This document shows, piece by piece, positions 26,690 through 35,595 of a stretch of 64,000 nucleotides of DNA. Source of the DNA: Pigmentiphaga sp. (GTDB lineage: Bacteria > Pseudomonadota > Gammaproteobacteria > Burkholderiales > Burkholderiaceae_B); the NCBI GenBank assembly GCA_023228945.1, contig JALOAI010000016.1, positions 1 through 64,000 of the forward strand, written 5' to 3'. The notes beneath the pieces are model-generated. The model saw nothing but the letters and a program-made list of their open reading frames with translations. It had not been told where the DNA came from and did no database searches. How positions within the stretch are numbered: the first letter of the stretch is position 1; each line of letters starts with the position of its first letter. Both the position numbers and the translations under genes were made by a program.

Positions 26690-26767
26690 GACGACCTCCG
26701 GGCTCAGACAATAGGCAAGCGCCGACCTGATTCGGTGAAAGCCGGCTTGATCGGTCAAATTGCGCTC

Positions 26768-26797
26768 AATTTACAGCAGATGATTTACGGCGTAAAT
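26768..26797. promoter_or_regulatory. Candidate operator upstream of the sulfatase
   Basis: A perfect inverted repeat ATTTAC-GGC-GTAAAT spans 26783-26797, with a third ATTTAC half-site at 26769-26774 in direct orientation 14 bases earlier. It lies about 80-110 bases before the sulfatase start in an AT-rich stretch, as expected for a dimeric repressor or activator site. Confidence 0.4.
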
Positions 26798-26879
26798 TAG
26801 GCTCTATCCCATAAACAGGGGATGCGCACTCGCTCAACACGGTTGATCACACCGTTCCAACCGCATTGAGCCAGGACGC

Positions 26880-27008
26880 TCATGCGGTAATTTCAAAGTT
26901 TCTGAATCCATACGCGCGGCGTGAGAACACCTCCATTTTTGTGTGGAAACCCTCGGTGATCCGTTGGATTTGATGAAGCGCCACATCCGCACGATGGGTT
27001 TCAGCCAT
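26880..27008 (-). pseudogene. C-terminal relic of an ISL3-like transposase
   Basis: A 42-codon frame ends in TGA at 26880-26882. It contains ITEGFHTKMEVFSRRAYGFR, the conserved C-terminal block of ISL3-type DDE transposases, and then leaves the family after RNF. The catalytic body is missing. Upstream on the same strand (27011-27189) lies another open but unidentified fragment ending in TAG, possibly part of the same or a neighbouring broken element. Confidence 0.75.
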
Positions 27009-27225
27009 GACTAAAGCGTTTCAGCCAATGCCCAAATCACACCTTTGAGCAACAGCGCCAGGGATGGCAGGCGATTCTCGACAACTTCGGACGTCATCTT
27101 GCCCAGCTGACGTGATCGACCTGCTTCTAGCCAGCGTTTCTCACAGATAAGAGGCGCATCTCGGCCAGGAATATGAGAAAGTTGTTTTACCAGAACGACT
27201 TAACCATTTTCCCCTGGAGTCCGCA

Positions 27226-27405
27226 ATGCCCACACAGTGGGCCGAACCGCGCACGGCAGCGGCGCGAGTCGCAGGCCGGCGCTTGGCGGTGGATTTGCCG
27301 GGGGGTCAGATCCGTTCGGATGCAGGCGTTCTCCTGCTGCGTGAGGTTGACCGCACCTTGCGGCTGACCGAGCGGGGCGCTTTGTGCTTTCAGGATGGAC
27401 GTCAG
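27226..27405 (+). pseudogene. N-terminal relic of an IS1380-like transposase
   Basis: A frame of about 60 codons has the IS1380-type opening: RRLAVDLPGGQIRSDAGV, then LLLREVDRTLRLTERG. It breaks off after CFQDGR, where unrelated sequence begins. A full transposase is about 430-450 residues, so more than 85 % is missing. The start at ATG 27226 follows CTGGAG at a suitable distance. Confidence 0.75.
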
Positions 27406-27445
27406 TCAGCATCGGATAGATACTCCCCATTTTCGTCGAAGTAAT

Positions 27446-27889
27446 TTGGACCGCAAGACCGTTCGCAAATACATCAGGAATGGCGTTCAGGCACCTCGTG
27501 ACGGTCCCCGCGCGCCACGGCAGTGCGTGGTGGATCCGTTTGCTCACTACGTCACTGAACGCATGCGCGAGTTCCACGATCTGAGCATTGAGCGTCTGCT
27601 ACAAGAGCTCCGGCGCATGGGATATACAGGCGGGCGTACGGCGTTGGGCGATTTGGTTCGCGATGTTCGGCCACCTCGTCAACGCGGCTTCGAAGTCCGC
27701 TTTGAGACACCTGCCGGGCATCAGGCCGAAGTAGACTTCGCGCACTTCAATGTCGAGTTTGACGATACGCCTGGTCTGAGGCGTTCGATCTGGTTGTTCT
27801 CAATTGTGCTCGGCCATAGCCGCTATCTCTGGGGACGGTTTGTCGAACATCAGGATCTGCAGACTGTGCTGCGCTGTCGGTGTTGTTAA
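27446..27889 (+). pseudogene. IS21-type transposase (IstA) fragment
   Basis: An open frame begins abruptly inside an IstA protein at LDRKTVRKYIRNG (end of the helix-turn-helix) and continues through the start of the integrase core (GHQAEVDFAHFN with the first Asp of the DDE triad). It stops at QTVLRC followed by three unrelated residues and TAA. The N-terminal 30 residues and about two thirds of the C-terminal part are absent, as is istB. The relic is joined directly to the IS1380-type fragment, indicating successive insertions and deletions. Confidence 0.85.
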
Positions 27890-27922
27890 GCGCAAGCCTA
27901 TCCCATCCATCCAAGGAATTGA

Positions 27923-28918
27923 TTACACCAGCTCCCGTGCCACGTCGCGCAGGCATTCCGCCAGCAATCGGGCTGCCGGACTTTGCCGGGCTTCCAGCCA
28001 GACCAATTGCAAAGGCCCCACGGCGGTGGCAGGCGGGAACTTCAGAAGGCTCAAGCGGCCCTGGTGCGCCAGTTGGATCGCCGCTGCGCGGGGCATGAGG
28101 GAAAGGTAGCGGCCGGTCGCGATCAGTTGCAGGTTGGCGAGCAGCGAGCGCGACTCGATACTGCCGACAGGCGGGTGGACACCGTGCTCGTCGAGCCACT
28201 GCAACATATTGCGATACTCGGGCAGATTGATCGGTGGGACGATCCACTCCTGGCCCGCCAGATGGCTCCATTCCAGTTTGGGTTTGCGGGCGAGCGGGTG
28301 GTCGGTCCCGCTCACAATGACCGTGGGATCGTCCAGTAGATCCTCACTCCGGACATCCGCCGGAACAGCGCGCGAGCCCAAGCGCCCCACAAAAAGATCG
28401 ATCTCGCCGGCGCGCAAGGCGGCGAGCAGTTCGTCTCCCGAACCATCGATCAAGGAGAGTGCCGCATGCGGTGCTCGCGCCTTGAAGCGAGCCACCGCCT
28501 GCGGCGCGAAGACGATGAAGGTAGTGGCCACGCCTCCCAGCGCGACTTTGCCGGTGATGCCGGCGCCCATGCTGCCCAGACGTTCGGCCAACTCTTCAAT
28601 TTCCACCACCATGGCGTTGGCGCTGCGCATCATGTGCTCGCCCGCGTTGGTCAGGCGCAGCACGTGTCCTTGGCGCTCGAACAACCGTACGCCCAGGGCT
28701 GCCTCCACCTCGCTGATCTGCTTCGAAATGGCTGGTTGGCTGACGTCGAACTGCTCGGCGACGCGGCTTATCCGGCCTAGCTCGGCTGCGGCCAGAAGGA
28801 CACGCAGATGACGGATCTTCAGGCCATTCTTGAGGTAACGGTCGATCTGCGCGCGCCCCGCCCGCGAGGCCTCGGGGCCGTCCGAAGCTGGCGTTCCTTC
28901 AGGATCTGTTTTTTTCAT
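27923..28918 (-). CDS. LysR family transcriptional regulator
   Basis: 331 residues, slightly long for the family because of a 30-residue disordered N-terminal extension. The winged helix-turn-helix (about 35-95) has AELGRISRVAEQFDVSQPAIS, and the substrate-binding domain fills 115-325. It is transcribed divergently from a gamma-glutamyltransferase gene across an AT-rich 180-base gap, the classical LysR arrangement, so it probably controls the GGT-Bug-dehydratase-VOC unit in response to a pathway intermediate. The gene borders the transposase graveyard at its 3' end but is intact. Confidence 0.93.
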   Translation of the reverse strand: MKKTDPEGTPASDGPEASRAGRAQIDRYLKNGLKIRHLRVLLAAAELGRISRVAEQFDVSQPAISKQISEVEAALGVRLFERQGHVLRLTNAGEHMMRSANAMVVEIEELAERLGSMGAGITGKVALGGVATTFIVFAPQAVARFKARAPHAALSLIDGSGDELLAALRAGEIDLFVGRLGSRAVPADVRSEDLLDDPTVIVSGTDHPLARKPKLEWSHLAGQEWIVPPINLPEYRNMLQWLDEHGVHPPVGSIESRSLLANLQLIATGRYLSLMPRAAAIQLAHQGRLSLLKFPPATAVGPLQLVWLEARQSPAARLLAECLRDVARELV

Positions 28919-29098
28919 AACTGAACAGTATAAAAATATTCAAAAAATATAACTTTTTTCTCATTTATTCTGGCATACTGCCTTCAGAATGCCTCGATAC
29001 CCACCGTCGGCAGCCTGCTCGACTCAGCTGCATCGAGACGTCCTTCCGCTCTCCGATCATTCGATGATCGCCCCCCGCCCTCCCTGAACAGGTCTCGC
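28919..29098. promoter_or_regulatory. Divergent AT-rich control region, LysR/GGT
   Basis: 180 bases between divergent starts. Positions about 28920-28970 are very AT-rich, with TATAAAAATATTC and a following ATATAA that make an imperfect dyad of the T-N11-A type bound by LysR proteins. Both promoters should lie here. AT content is far above the surroundings, so H-NS binding is also plausible. Confidence 0.5.
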
Positions 29099-30703
29099 GT
29101 GAACTTCGATTGGACACATTCCTATCCGTCAATCCGGCTGCCCCTGTACGCGCGCAATGCCGTTGCCACTTCGCAGCCGTTGGCGGCCCAGGCCGGCTTG
29201 CAAATGCTTTGGCAAGGCGGCAATGCCGCCGATGCCGCGATTGCCGCCGCAGCCGCCCTGGCCATTGTGGAGCCAGTCTCCAACGGGCTGGGCAGCGATG
29301 CCTTCGCACTGGTTTGGGATGGTAGTCGATTGCATGGCCTGAACGCCTCGGGTCCAGCGCCCGCGGCCTGGCGTCTGGACGACTTTCTGCGCCGTCACGA
29401 TCCCAGCGCGTCGAATGGGCCACGCCGCGGCTGGGACAGCGTCACAGTACCCGGCGCCATCGCTGGCTGGCATGTCTTGCATAGCCGCTATGGACGCCTG
29501 CCTTTCGCCGACGTTCTACAGCCAGCAATTACGCTGGCCGAGCGCGGTGTCGGCGTACCGTACGTCATTGCGCGCAAGTGGGCAGCCGCCATACCAGGCC
29601 TGCGACAGTTTCCGGATTTCGCGCAAACATTCATGCCGCGCGGGCGCGCCCCGGAGGTAGGTGAAACATTTCGTATGCCCGAGGCAGCTGCGACGCTGCG
29701 CCGCCTCGCCTCGGCCGGACCCCGCGACTTTTATGAGGGCGATCTGGCCGAACGCATCGTCGCCCATTCCGCCGCCGGCGGTGGCGCGCTCACGCTGGCC
29801 GATCTGCGAGGCTATCAGCCGGAATGGGTGGAGCCGATCTCTCGGAGCTACCGGGGCTACGACGTGCACGAGATACCACCCAACGGACAGGGCATCGCGG
29901 CGTTGATCGCCCTGGGCCTGCTCGAACGCTTCGATCTGTCGGCATCGCCACCCGATTCCGGAGCCGGGACGCATCTGCAGATAGAGGCCATGAAGCTCGC
30001 CTTCGCCGACGTCTATCGCTATGTTGCCGATCCCCGGAGCATGGATCTCAGCCCCGCCGATATGCTCGACGATGGCTACCTGGACCAGCGTGCCAAGCTG
30101 ATCGATTCGCGCCACGCCAGCCAGGTCGAGGCGGGCCGTCCGGCCGCGGGCGGTACGGTTTACCTGACGGCGGCCGATGAAGACGGCATGATGATTTCAT
30201 TCATCCAGTCCAACTATATGGGTTTTGGTTCCGGCATCGTGGTGCCAGGTACGGGCATCAGCCTGCAGAATCGCGGTGCCGGCTTCTCGCTCGATCCGGC
30301 GTCGGCCAATGCGCTGGAGGGCGGCAAGCGCCCCTTCCATACCATCATCCCGGGCTTTCTGACCCAAAACGGCACGCCGATCATGAGCTTCGGTGTGATG
30401 GGCGGCGACATGCAGCCACAGGGCCACGTACAAACAGTGGTGCGTACCATCGATCATCGGCAACAGCCCCAAGCCGCTTGCGATGCGCCCCGCTGGAAAG
30501 TGAACCACGACTATAGCGTCGACCTGGAGGCCAGCATGGCGGCCGACACCGTCCAGGATCTGCGGGCGCGCGGCCATGTGCTCCGGTCGGTTGAGGATCC
30601 CTACATGGATTTCGGTGCGGGGCAATACATTTGGCGCCTGGATGACGGCGGCTATCTCGCGGCGAGCGACAGCCGGCGTGATGGTCAGGCCGTCGGGTTC
30701 TAA
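29099..30703 (+). CDS. Gamma-glutamyltransferase family protein (Ntn hydrolase)
   Basis: 534 residues. The large-subunit half begins with AVATSQPLAAQAGLQMLWQGGNAADAA; the self-cleavage/catalytic Thr is Thr353 in AAGGTVYLTAADEDG. The C-terminal small subunit includes GFGSGIVVPGTGISLQNRG and ends with the GG-rich oxyanion region. No signal peptide is present, so unlike periplasmic GGT it should stay in the cytosol, like the YwrD/acylase-type branch. It would hydrolyse or transfer gamma-glutamyl or similar amide groups. It heads a four-gene unit (Bug receptor, PLP dehydratase, VOC) controlled by the divergent LysR. Confidence 0.9.
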   Translation: MNFDWTHSYPSIRLPLYARNAVATSQPLAAQAGLQMLWQGGNAADAAIAAAAALAIVEPVSNGLGSDAFALVWDGSRLHGLNASGPAPAAWRLDDFLRRHDPSASNGPRRGWDSVTVPGAIAGWHVLHSRYGRLPFADVLQPAITLAERGVGVPYVIARKWAAAIPGLRQFPDFAQTFMPRGRAPEVGETFRMPEAAATLRRLASAGPRDFYEGDLAERIVAHSAAGGGALTLADLRGYQPEWVEPISRSYRGYDVHEIPPNGQGIAALIALGLLERFDLSASPPDSGAGTHLQIEAMKLAFADVYRYVADPRSMDLSPADMLDDGYLDQRAKLIDSRHASQVEAGRPAAGGTVYLTAADEDGMMISFIQSNYMGFGSGIVVPGTGISLQNRGAGFSLDPASANALEGGKRPFHTIIPGFLTQNGTPIMSFGVMGGDMQPQGHVQTVVRTIDHRQQPQAACDAPRWKVNHDYSVDLEASMAADTVQDLRARGHVLRSVEDPYMDFGAGQYIWRLDDGGYLAASDSRRDGQAVGF

Positions 30704-30814
30704 CGAGACACGAGTTTGTCCGCTCGTTTCCTTGTCGCTGCGCGGTGACAGGTTCACGGGCTTTCTTTCACCGCAGCGCCGCTCGCATATCGGCGTTATT
30801 TGGAGGATTTAGGA

Positions 30815-31819
30815 ATGAACCGCAAGCATTCACGTATCCGCCCTGGGCGCCGTACGCTCATTGCCGGCCTGGCCGCCATCTTGACCAGCGCCTTGGCTCT
30901 GCCCGCCAGCCAGGCCCTGGCCCAGACGGATTCCTGGCCTTCGCGGCCGATCCAGCTCATCGTGCCATTCCCGCCGGGTGCGACGGCAGACGCCTTTGCC
31001 CGAACGGTTGCTCCCCATCTTTCGGCAGCTCTGGGACAGCAAGTCATTGTTGACAACCGGCAGGGTGCAGCCGGGGCGATCGGTTCGGCGCACGTCGCCA
31101 AGGCCGCCCCTGATGGCCATACTCTGCTGGTGACTTTTGCCACGCATTACTCACTGCCGTTCTTGCAACGGTCAGTACCTTATGATCCCGTGGCCGACTT
31201 CACGCCGATCATCGCCGCCGCGAAGATCCATACGGTCCTGGCCGTCCATCCCTCGCATCCATCTACCAACCTGGAGGAGTTCATCGCGCATGCCAAATCG
31301 GCGCCCGACGGCATAATGTATGGGAGCGGTGGCCTGCTACTGTTCGGTGAACTCCTGGCGCAAGCCGCCGATATTCCGATGACGGAGGTCCCATACAAAG
31401 GCGGCGGCATGATGCTCACGGATCTGCTGGGCGGTCAGATTGATACGGGCTTATCTATCCTCTCCAGCGTCATTCCTCACGCCAATGAAGGCCGACTACG
31501 GGCGATTGCCGTCCTGTCCGAGCAGAGAGCCGCGGCAGCGCCCGACATTCCTGCCGTGAGCGAGACCGTTCCCGACTTCGAAGCACAGGACAATTGGGTC
31601 GGGGTCCTCGCGCCCATGGGACTCGATCCACAGATCGCCGGACGCATCCATGCCGAAATCCAGCGCGTCCTCGCGCTGCCCGACGTGCGGCAACGGATGA
31701 CCGACCTGGGTTTTGAGGTCACTGGTGATCTCTCCCCAGCCGAATTACAAGACAGCGTGCGAGAGAGTGTCCAGACTTATCGACGAATTACCACCAATGC
31801 GGGCATCGTCCCACGCTGA
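30815..31819 (+). CDS. Bug/TctC-family periplasmic solute receptor
   Basis: 334 residues from ATG 30815 (GGAGG ten bases upstream, a second AGGA nearer). A twin-arginine-like or long Sec signal (RPGRRTLIAGLAAIL) ends near residue 36. Family blocks: LIVPFPPGATADAFART, VDNRQGAAGAIG, KAAPDGHTLLV and VPYKGGGMMLTDLLGG. It should deliver an anionic or organic substrate to an unlinked permease; no TctAB genes are near. The unit context points to uptake or sensing of the compound handled by the gamma-glutamyltransferase and dehydratase. Confidence 0.93.
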   Translation: MNRKHSRIRPGRRTLIAGLAAILTSALALPASQALAQTDSWPSRPIQLIVPFPPGATADAFARTVAPHLSAALGQQVIVDNRQGAAGAIGSAHVAKAAPDGHTLLVTFATHYSLPFLQRSVPYDPVADFTPIIAAAKIHTVLAVHPSHPSTNLEEFIAHAKSAPDGIMYGSGGLLLFGELLAQAADIPMTEVPYKGGGMMLTDLLGGQIDTGLSILSSVIPHANEGRLRAIAVLSEQRAAAAPDIPAVSETVPDFEAQDNWVGVLAPMGLDPQIAGRIHAEIQRVLALPDVRQRMTDLGFEVTGDLSPAELQDSVRESVQTYRRITTNAGIVPR

Positions 31820-31830
31820 GGATAACAAGC

Positions 31831-32802
31831 ATGACAAACCAAGCACTGCCGAGTCTGGCCGACATCGAGCGCGTGCGCAGCCGCGTGGCGCCGCACGTTC
31901 ATCGCACCCCTTTGCTGCATGTCCGCAGCCTGGGCGAACCATTGGGTGCCGAACTGTGGCTGAAGGCCGAAACCTTTCAGCGCACCGGAAGCTACAAGCC
32001 TCGCGGGATCGTCAACCGCCTCCTCGCCTTGTCGCCGGAAGTGCGCCAACGTGGGGTCATCACCGTATCCGCGGGCAATGCGGCCCAAGCGGTAGCCTAT
32101 GCCGCGGCGCGCATTGGCTGCCCCGCCATTGCGGTGATGCCGGAAAACGCAAGCCTCGCCAAGGTCGAAGCCACCAAAGCGTACGGAGCTCAGATCGTGC
32201 TGCACGGGACGTCCCCGGAGGCCTTCGCACGGGCTAAACATCTTGCCGCCGAACATGGATATACCTTCATTGCGCCAAGCGACCACCCCGATGTGATCAC
32301 GGGGCATGCGGCGATCGGCCTCGAGATCCTCGAGGACTTGCCGGACGTCGATCTCATTCTGGTTCCGGTGGGCGCCGGCGGACTGGGTGCGGGTATCGCC
32401 ACCGCCATCGCCGCCAGCGGCGCATCCGCGCGCGTAGTGGGGGTCGAACCAGAAGGCGCCAACAGCATGGCGCTGAGTCTCGAGGCCGGGCGTCCCACCG
32501 ATCTGCCCGGGCCGCCGGCAACCATCGCGGACGGTCTGGCCTACCCATTCGGTGGTCAGCATACCTTCCCGATCTTTCGCGATCACGTGGAACGCGTTCT
32601 GTCGGTCCCTGATGCGTCCATTCAGCAAGCCATGTGGCTCATCATGACACGTGCCAAGCTCTATGCCGAACCCTCTGGTGCCGCGGGCCTGGCCGGTCTC
32701 TTGACACAGGCGGAGGCCTTGCGGCCGTTTCGCAAGATCGTCTGCGTGATCTCAGGGGGCAACATCGACCCGGCGAGCCTGGCGCAGCTGGCACAGCCCT
32801 AA
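31831..32802 (+). CDS. PLP-dependent serine/threonine dehydratase-like enzyme
   Basis: 323 residues, fold-type II. The Schiff-base lysine is Lys56 in RTGSYKPRG; the phosphate-binding glycine loop is VGAGGLGAG near 180. No ACT domain is present, so it is the catabolic (TdcB/serine racemase-like) short form rather than biosynthetic IlvA. The expected reaction is beta-elimination of an amine from a 3-hydroxy- or 3-substituted amino acid, giving a 2-oxo acid. The stop of the Bug gene is 11 bases upstream, so they are one transcript. Confidence 0.92.
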   Translation: MTNQALPSLADIERVRSRVAPHVHRTPLLHVRSLGEPLGAELWLKAETFQRTGSYKPRGIVNRLLALSPEVRQRGVITVSAGNAAQAVAYAAARIGCPAIAVMPENASLAKVEATKAYGAQIVLHGTSPEAFARAKHLAAEHGYTFIAPSDHPDVITGHAAIGLEILEDLPDVDLILVPVGAGGLGAGIATAIAASGASARVVGVEPEGANSMALSLEAGRPTDLPGPPATIADGLAYPFGGQHTFPIFRDHVERVLSVPDASIQQAMWLIMTRAKLYAEPSGAAGLAGLLTQAEALRPFRKIVCVISGGNIDPASLAQLAQP

Positions 32803-32818
32803 ACCGTTAAAATTTTTT

Positions 32819-33757
32819 ATGGTGGCTCCTGTGACGGTCAATCCGCACCAGTTTCCTGTTTCTGGCCAGCTTTTTCTCGACCACGCCGCCTGGTTCGTCG
32901 AAGAGTTCGAGGAGTCCGGCGCAGCGCTGGAGCGCCTGGGCTTTATCGTGACTCCTCTGCGCGCGCACATGAGCGCACTGCGTGCGGGCGACTCCATCGT
33001 CCCGCTGGGCACCGCCAACCGCTGCGTCATGCTGCGCAGCGGCTTCCTCGAGATGCTCGGCAGCGTGGGCGACACTCCGATGGCGGCGCAATTGCGCGCG
33101 CAGCTTGCGCGCTACCCAGGCTTGCATCTCGCCGCCTTCAGTGGCCACGATGCCGCGGCGCATCATGCGGCCTTGGTCGAAGATGGTCTGGATCCGCTCC
33201 CCATCGCAACGATACGCCGAAACCAGGCCACGCCCGATGGCGAACAAGCCATTGGTGGCAGCATCATCCGGCTGGCGCCGACGGCATGGCCCGAAGGCCG
33301 GGTACAAATCGTGTTTCCCTCGATGTCGCCCGACGCGCTCTGGCATCCGGCGCTCGTGCAGCATGCCAACGGCGCCGATCGCCTGAGCGAGCTGCTGATC
33401 GTGGTGGAGCACCCGCGCGAACGCGCGGAAGCCTTTGCGCGCTTCACTCGCCGCCCGGTGCGCCAGGCCGGAAAGCGCTGGGTGCTCGATACCGATCGCG
33501 GCCGTGTCCATCTGACCGTGCCGGCGGAGCTACCACGCCATCTGCCCGGTGTCCAGCCGCCAGCGCTGCCCTATATCGCAGCCGTTGCGATCGGCAGTAC
33601 GGATCTGACGAGCTCGCGTGCATGGTTCCGGCAGCAGGGCGTGGACCACGGCGTCCATCGCGATACCGTGCAGGTGGGCCCCGCCGATGCGCTTGGAGCG
33701 ACTTTGGTGTTCCATGATCGGGTGGACGATCACGTGTTCGATCATCTGGGGACTTGA
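32819..33757 (+). CDS. Double-VOC (glyoxalase-like domain) protein
   Basis: 312 residues made of two tandem vicinal-oxygen-chelate-like halves. N-terminal half: LFLDHAAWFV, LERLGFIVTPL, GTANRCVML, FLEMLG. A linking segment with AAHHAA and the conserved HANGADRLSELL leads into the second half (about 180-312), ending in VFHDRVDDH. The layout closely parallels the protein encoded at 48832-49704. Some metal-binding His/Glu positions are retained, so an isomerase, lyase or dioxygenase activity is possible. It is the last gene of the LysR-GGT-Bug-dehydratase unit. The ribosome-binding site is weak. Confidence 0.8.
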   Translation: MVAPVTVNPHQFPVSGQLFLDHAAWFVEEFEESGAALERLGFIVTPLRAHMSALRAGDSIVPLGTANRCVMLRSGFLEMLGSVGDTPMAAQLRAQLARYPGLHLAAFSGHDAAAHHAALVEDGLDPLPIATIRRNQATPDGEQAIGGSIIRLAPTAWPEGRVQIVFPSMSPDALWHPALVQHANGADRLSELLIVVEHPRERAEAFARFTRRPVRQAGKRWVLDTDRGRVHLTVPAELPRHLPGVQPPALPYIAAVAIGSTDLTSSRAWFRQQGVDHGVHRDTVQVGPADALGATLVFHDRVDDHVFDHLGT

Positions 33758-33797
33758 GCGCCAGCGCTTATCAACCGTTCGAGAGGCTCAGACACAC

Positions 33798-33830
33798 GGT
33801 GGCATCCAGCAGCGATTGCGGGATGCCACC
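33798..33830. repeat. Inverted repeat after the VOC gene
   Basis: Ten-base arms GGTGGCATCC and GGATGCCACC flank a 13-base loop between convergent genes. It can form a strong hairpin in either transcript; no T run follows, so factor-dependent termination or mRNA stabilisation is more likely than intrinsic termination. Confidence 0.65.
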
Positions 33831-33882
33831 CGCATAGACATTCCGGATCCCTTGCTTCCCGTTCATCATCCAAACGACAGGC

Positions 33883-34764
33883 CTAACCCGCCATATTCGG
33901 CAACAGCATGATGATCGCCGGAAACATCAGGAACAGGATCAGCCTGACGATATCCGCGCCCACGAAGGGGATCACGCCGCGATAGATTGTGCGGACAGAT
34001 ATCTCGGGGAATGTTCCCTTGAGGATGAACACGTTCATGCCGATCGGCGGCGTCATCATCGCGAGCTCGGTGACGACGATGACGAGCACGCCGAAGTACA
34101 CCAGGTCGAAGCCAAGCGATGCGACGATCGGATAGAACAGCGGAACCGTCAGCAGCATCATCGCCATGCCCTCGAGGAAGCAGCCGAGCACCAGGTAGAT
34201 GCAGATGATGACGATCAGGATGCCCATGGGGGTCATGTCGAGGGATTGCAGGAATTCCGAGATGTGGTGAGGCGTGCCGGTGATGTCGAGGAAGTTGGTG
34301 AACACGGCCGCCGCCACGATCACCGCCATCAGCACCGCGGTCGTCTTGCAGGCGTCCACGAGGATGGCGATCAGGCTCGACAGCGTAAGCGAGCGGCGCA
34401 TCAGGGCGATCAGGAAAGAGCCGACTGCCCCCACCGCGGCGGCTTCCGTCGCCGTGTAGATGCCGGCGATGATGCCTCCCATCACCAGGGCGAACAGCAG
34501 CATGATGCCCCAGGTGCCGCGCAGGGAGACCAGCCGCTGCCGCCATGGCGTGCGCTCCCCGGGCGGCCCGAGCTTGGGATCGATCGAGGTCTGGATGCCG
34601 ATCGCCACGATGTAGAGGCCGATGGTCACGAGGCCCGGGATGATGCCGGCGATGAACAGCTTGCCGATGTTCGTCTCCGTCAGGATGCCGTAGATGATCA
34701 TCGCGGAGCTCGGCGGGATGAGAATCCCCAGGGTTCCTCCCGACGCGATGGAGCCGGTGAATGG
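33883..34764 (-). pseudogene. 5'-truncated TRAP transporter large permease (DctM)
   Basis: The open frame has the C-terminal two thirds of a DctM membrane protein with about eight hydrophobic segments. It includes GILIPPSSAMIIYGILTETN, TATEAAAVGAVG, and a complete C-terminus. Homology begins at about FTGSIASGGTLG (34764 downward); the first 130-150 residues are missing. In front of this point the frame runs into unrelated sequence belonging to the GntR promoter. A shorter Met at 34701 could start translation but would give a non-functional fragment. No DctP or DctQ gene remains. A deletion that removed the 5' end and the rest of a TRAP operon explains this. Confidence 0.85.
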
Positions 34765-34816
34765 CTGCCCTAACAGTATGTATGTACGTCTGAATTCCGT
34801 TAGCCTTATTTGTGAT

Positions 34817-34831
34817 ATGTTACGTTAACAT
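34817..34831. promoter_or_regulatory. Candidate GntR operator
   Basis: ATGTTA-CGT-TAACAT is a perfect inverted repeat 29 bases before the GntR start, with a second palindrome GACATGTC at 34835-34842. FCD-type GntR repressors bind short dyads of this size, so autoregulation is likely. Confidence 0.5.
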
Positions 34832-34859
34832 CGTGACATGTCAATAGGAGCGTAGAAGG

Positions 34860-35549
34860 ATGTCCAAACCGAGTCGTCTGCTGCTGAGCGAGCAGGCCTA
34901 TCAGGAAATACGAAGGCGCATCATCGAATGTGACCTTCGTCCTGGAGCGGCGGTCAGCGAGCCGGCGCTTTCCGAGCAGCTGGGCGTCGGCCGCGCGGGC
35001 GTAAGGGCGGCGCTCACGCGCCTTTCGCAGGAAAGGCTGGTCAGGCCGGTCGCCAGGCAAGGCTACGTCGTCAGCCCGCTCACCATCGAGGACGTGAGGA
35101 ATCTTCTCGAGCTGCGCCTGGTACTCGAACCCCACGCGGCGCGCAGCGCGGCGGGCCGGATCTCGGTGGACGAATTCCAGCCTGTCCTCGAGGAGTTTCG
35201 CAAGGGCTACAACAGCAGCGACCCGCGGTCGCTTTCCAGCTTCCTGGCCGCCAACAGGCAGGCGCGTCTGCTGATCGCACGGACAGGGGGAAACGAGCGG
35301 CTGGTCGGGATCATCGCCGGCATCGTCGACGAGCTCGAACGCTATCTGAGAATCGGCCTGATTCCGCATAACCGCAGCAGAATCTTTCACGAAGGGCTGG
35401 AAAGCCTCGTCGCGACTCTTGCGAGCGGAGATGCCGAAGCCTCCGCCGAGCTCTGTCGTGCGCAAATCGAGGTTTCGAGCCAGATGATCCTGGAAGCCCT
35501 GTACTCACAATCGTCGATTCTCAAGCAGGAGCTGGTTCCGCAGATCTAG
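34860..35549 (+). CDS. GntR family regulator (FCD domain)
   Basis: 229 residues. The winged helix (about 8-75) has ALSEQLGVGRAGVRAALTRL, and the all-helical FCD ligand domain (about 90-215) retains metal-ligand-type histidines and aspartates. AGGAG lies 11 bases before the ATG. It faces the truncated TRAP permease divergently, suggesting that it once controlled uptake of an organic acid. With the transporter broken, it may now have only remote targets or be drifting toward loss. Confidence 0.93.
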   Translation: MSKPSRLLLSEQAYQEIRRRIIECDLRPGAAVSEPALSEQLGVGRAGVRAALTRLSQERLVRPVARQGYVVSPLTIEDVRNLLELRLVLEPHAARSAAGRISVDEFQPVLEEFRKGYNSSDPRSLSSFLAANRQARLLIARTGGNERLVGIIAGIVDELERYLRIGLIPHNRSRIFHEGLESLVATLASGDAEASAELCRAQIEVSSQMILEALYSQSSILKQELVPQI

Positions 35550-35595
35550 ATGGTGTGAAGCGCGGATTGTCGAGCTGGCGATGCGAGTGAGAGCC

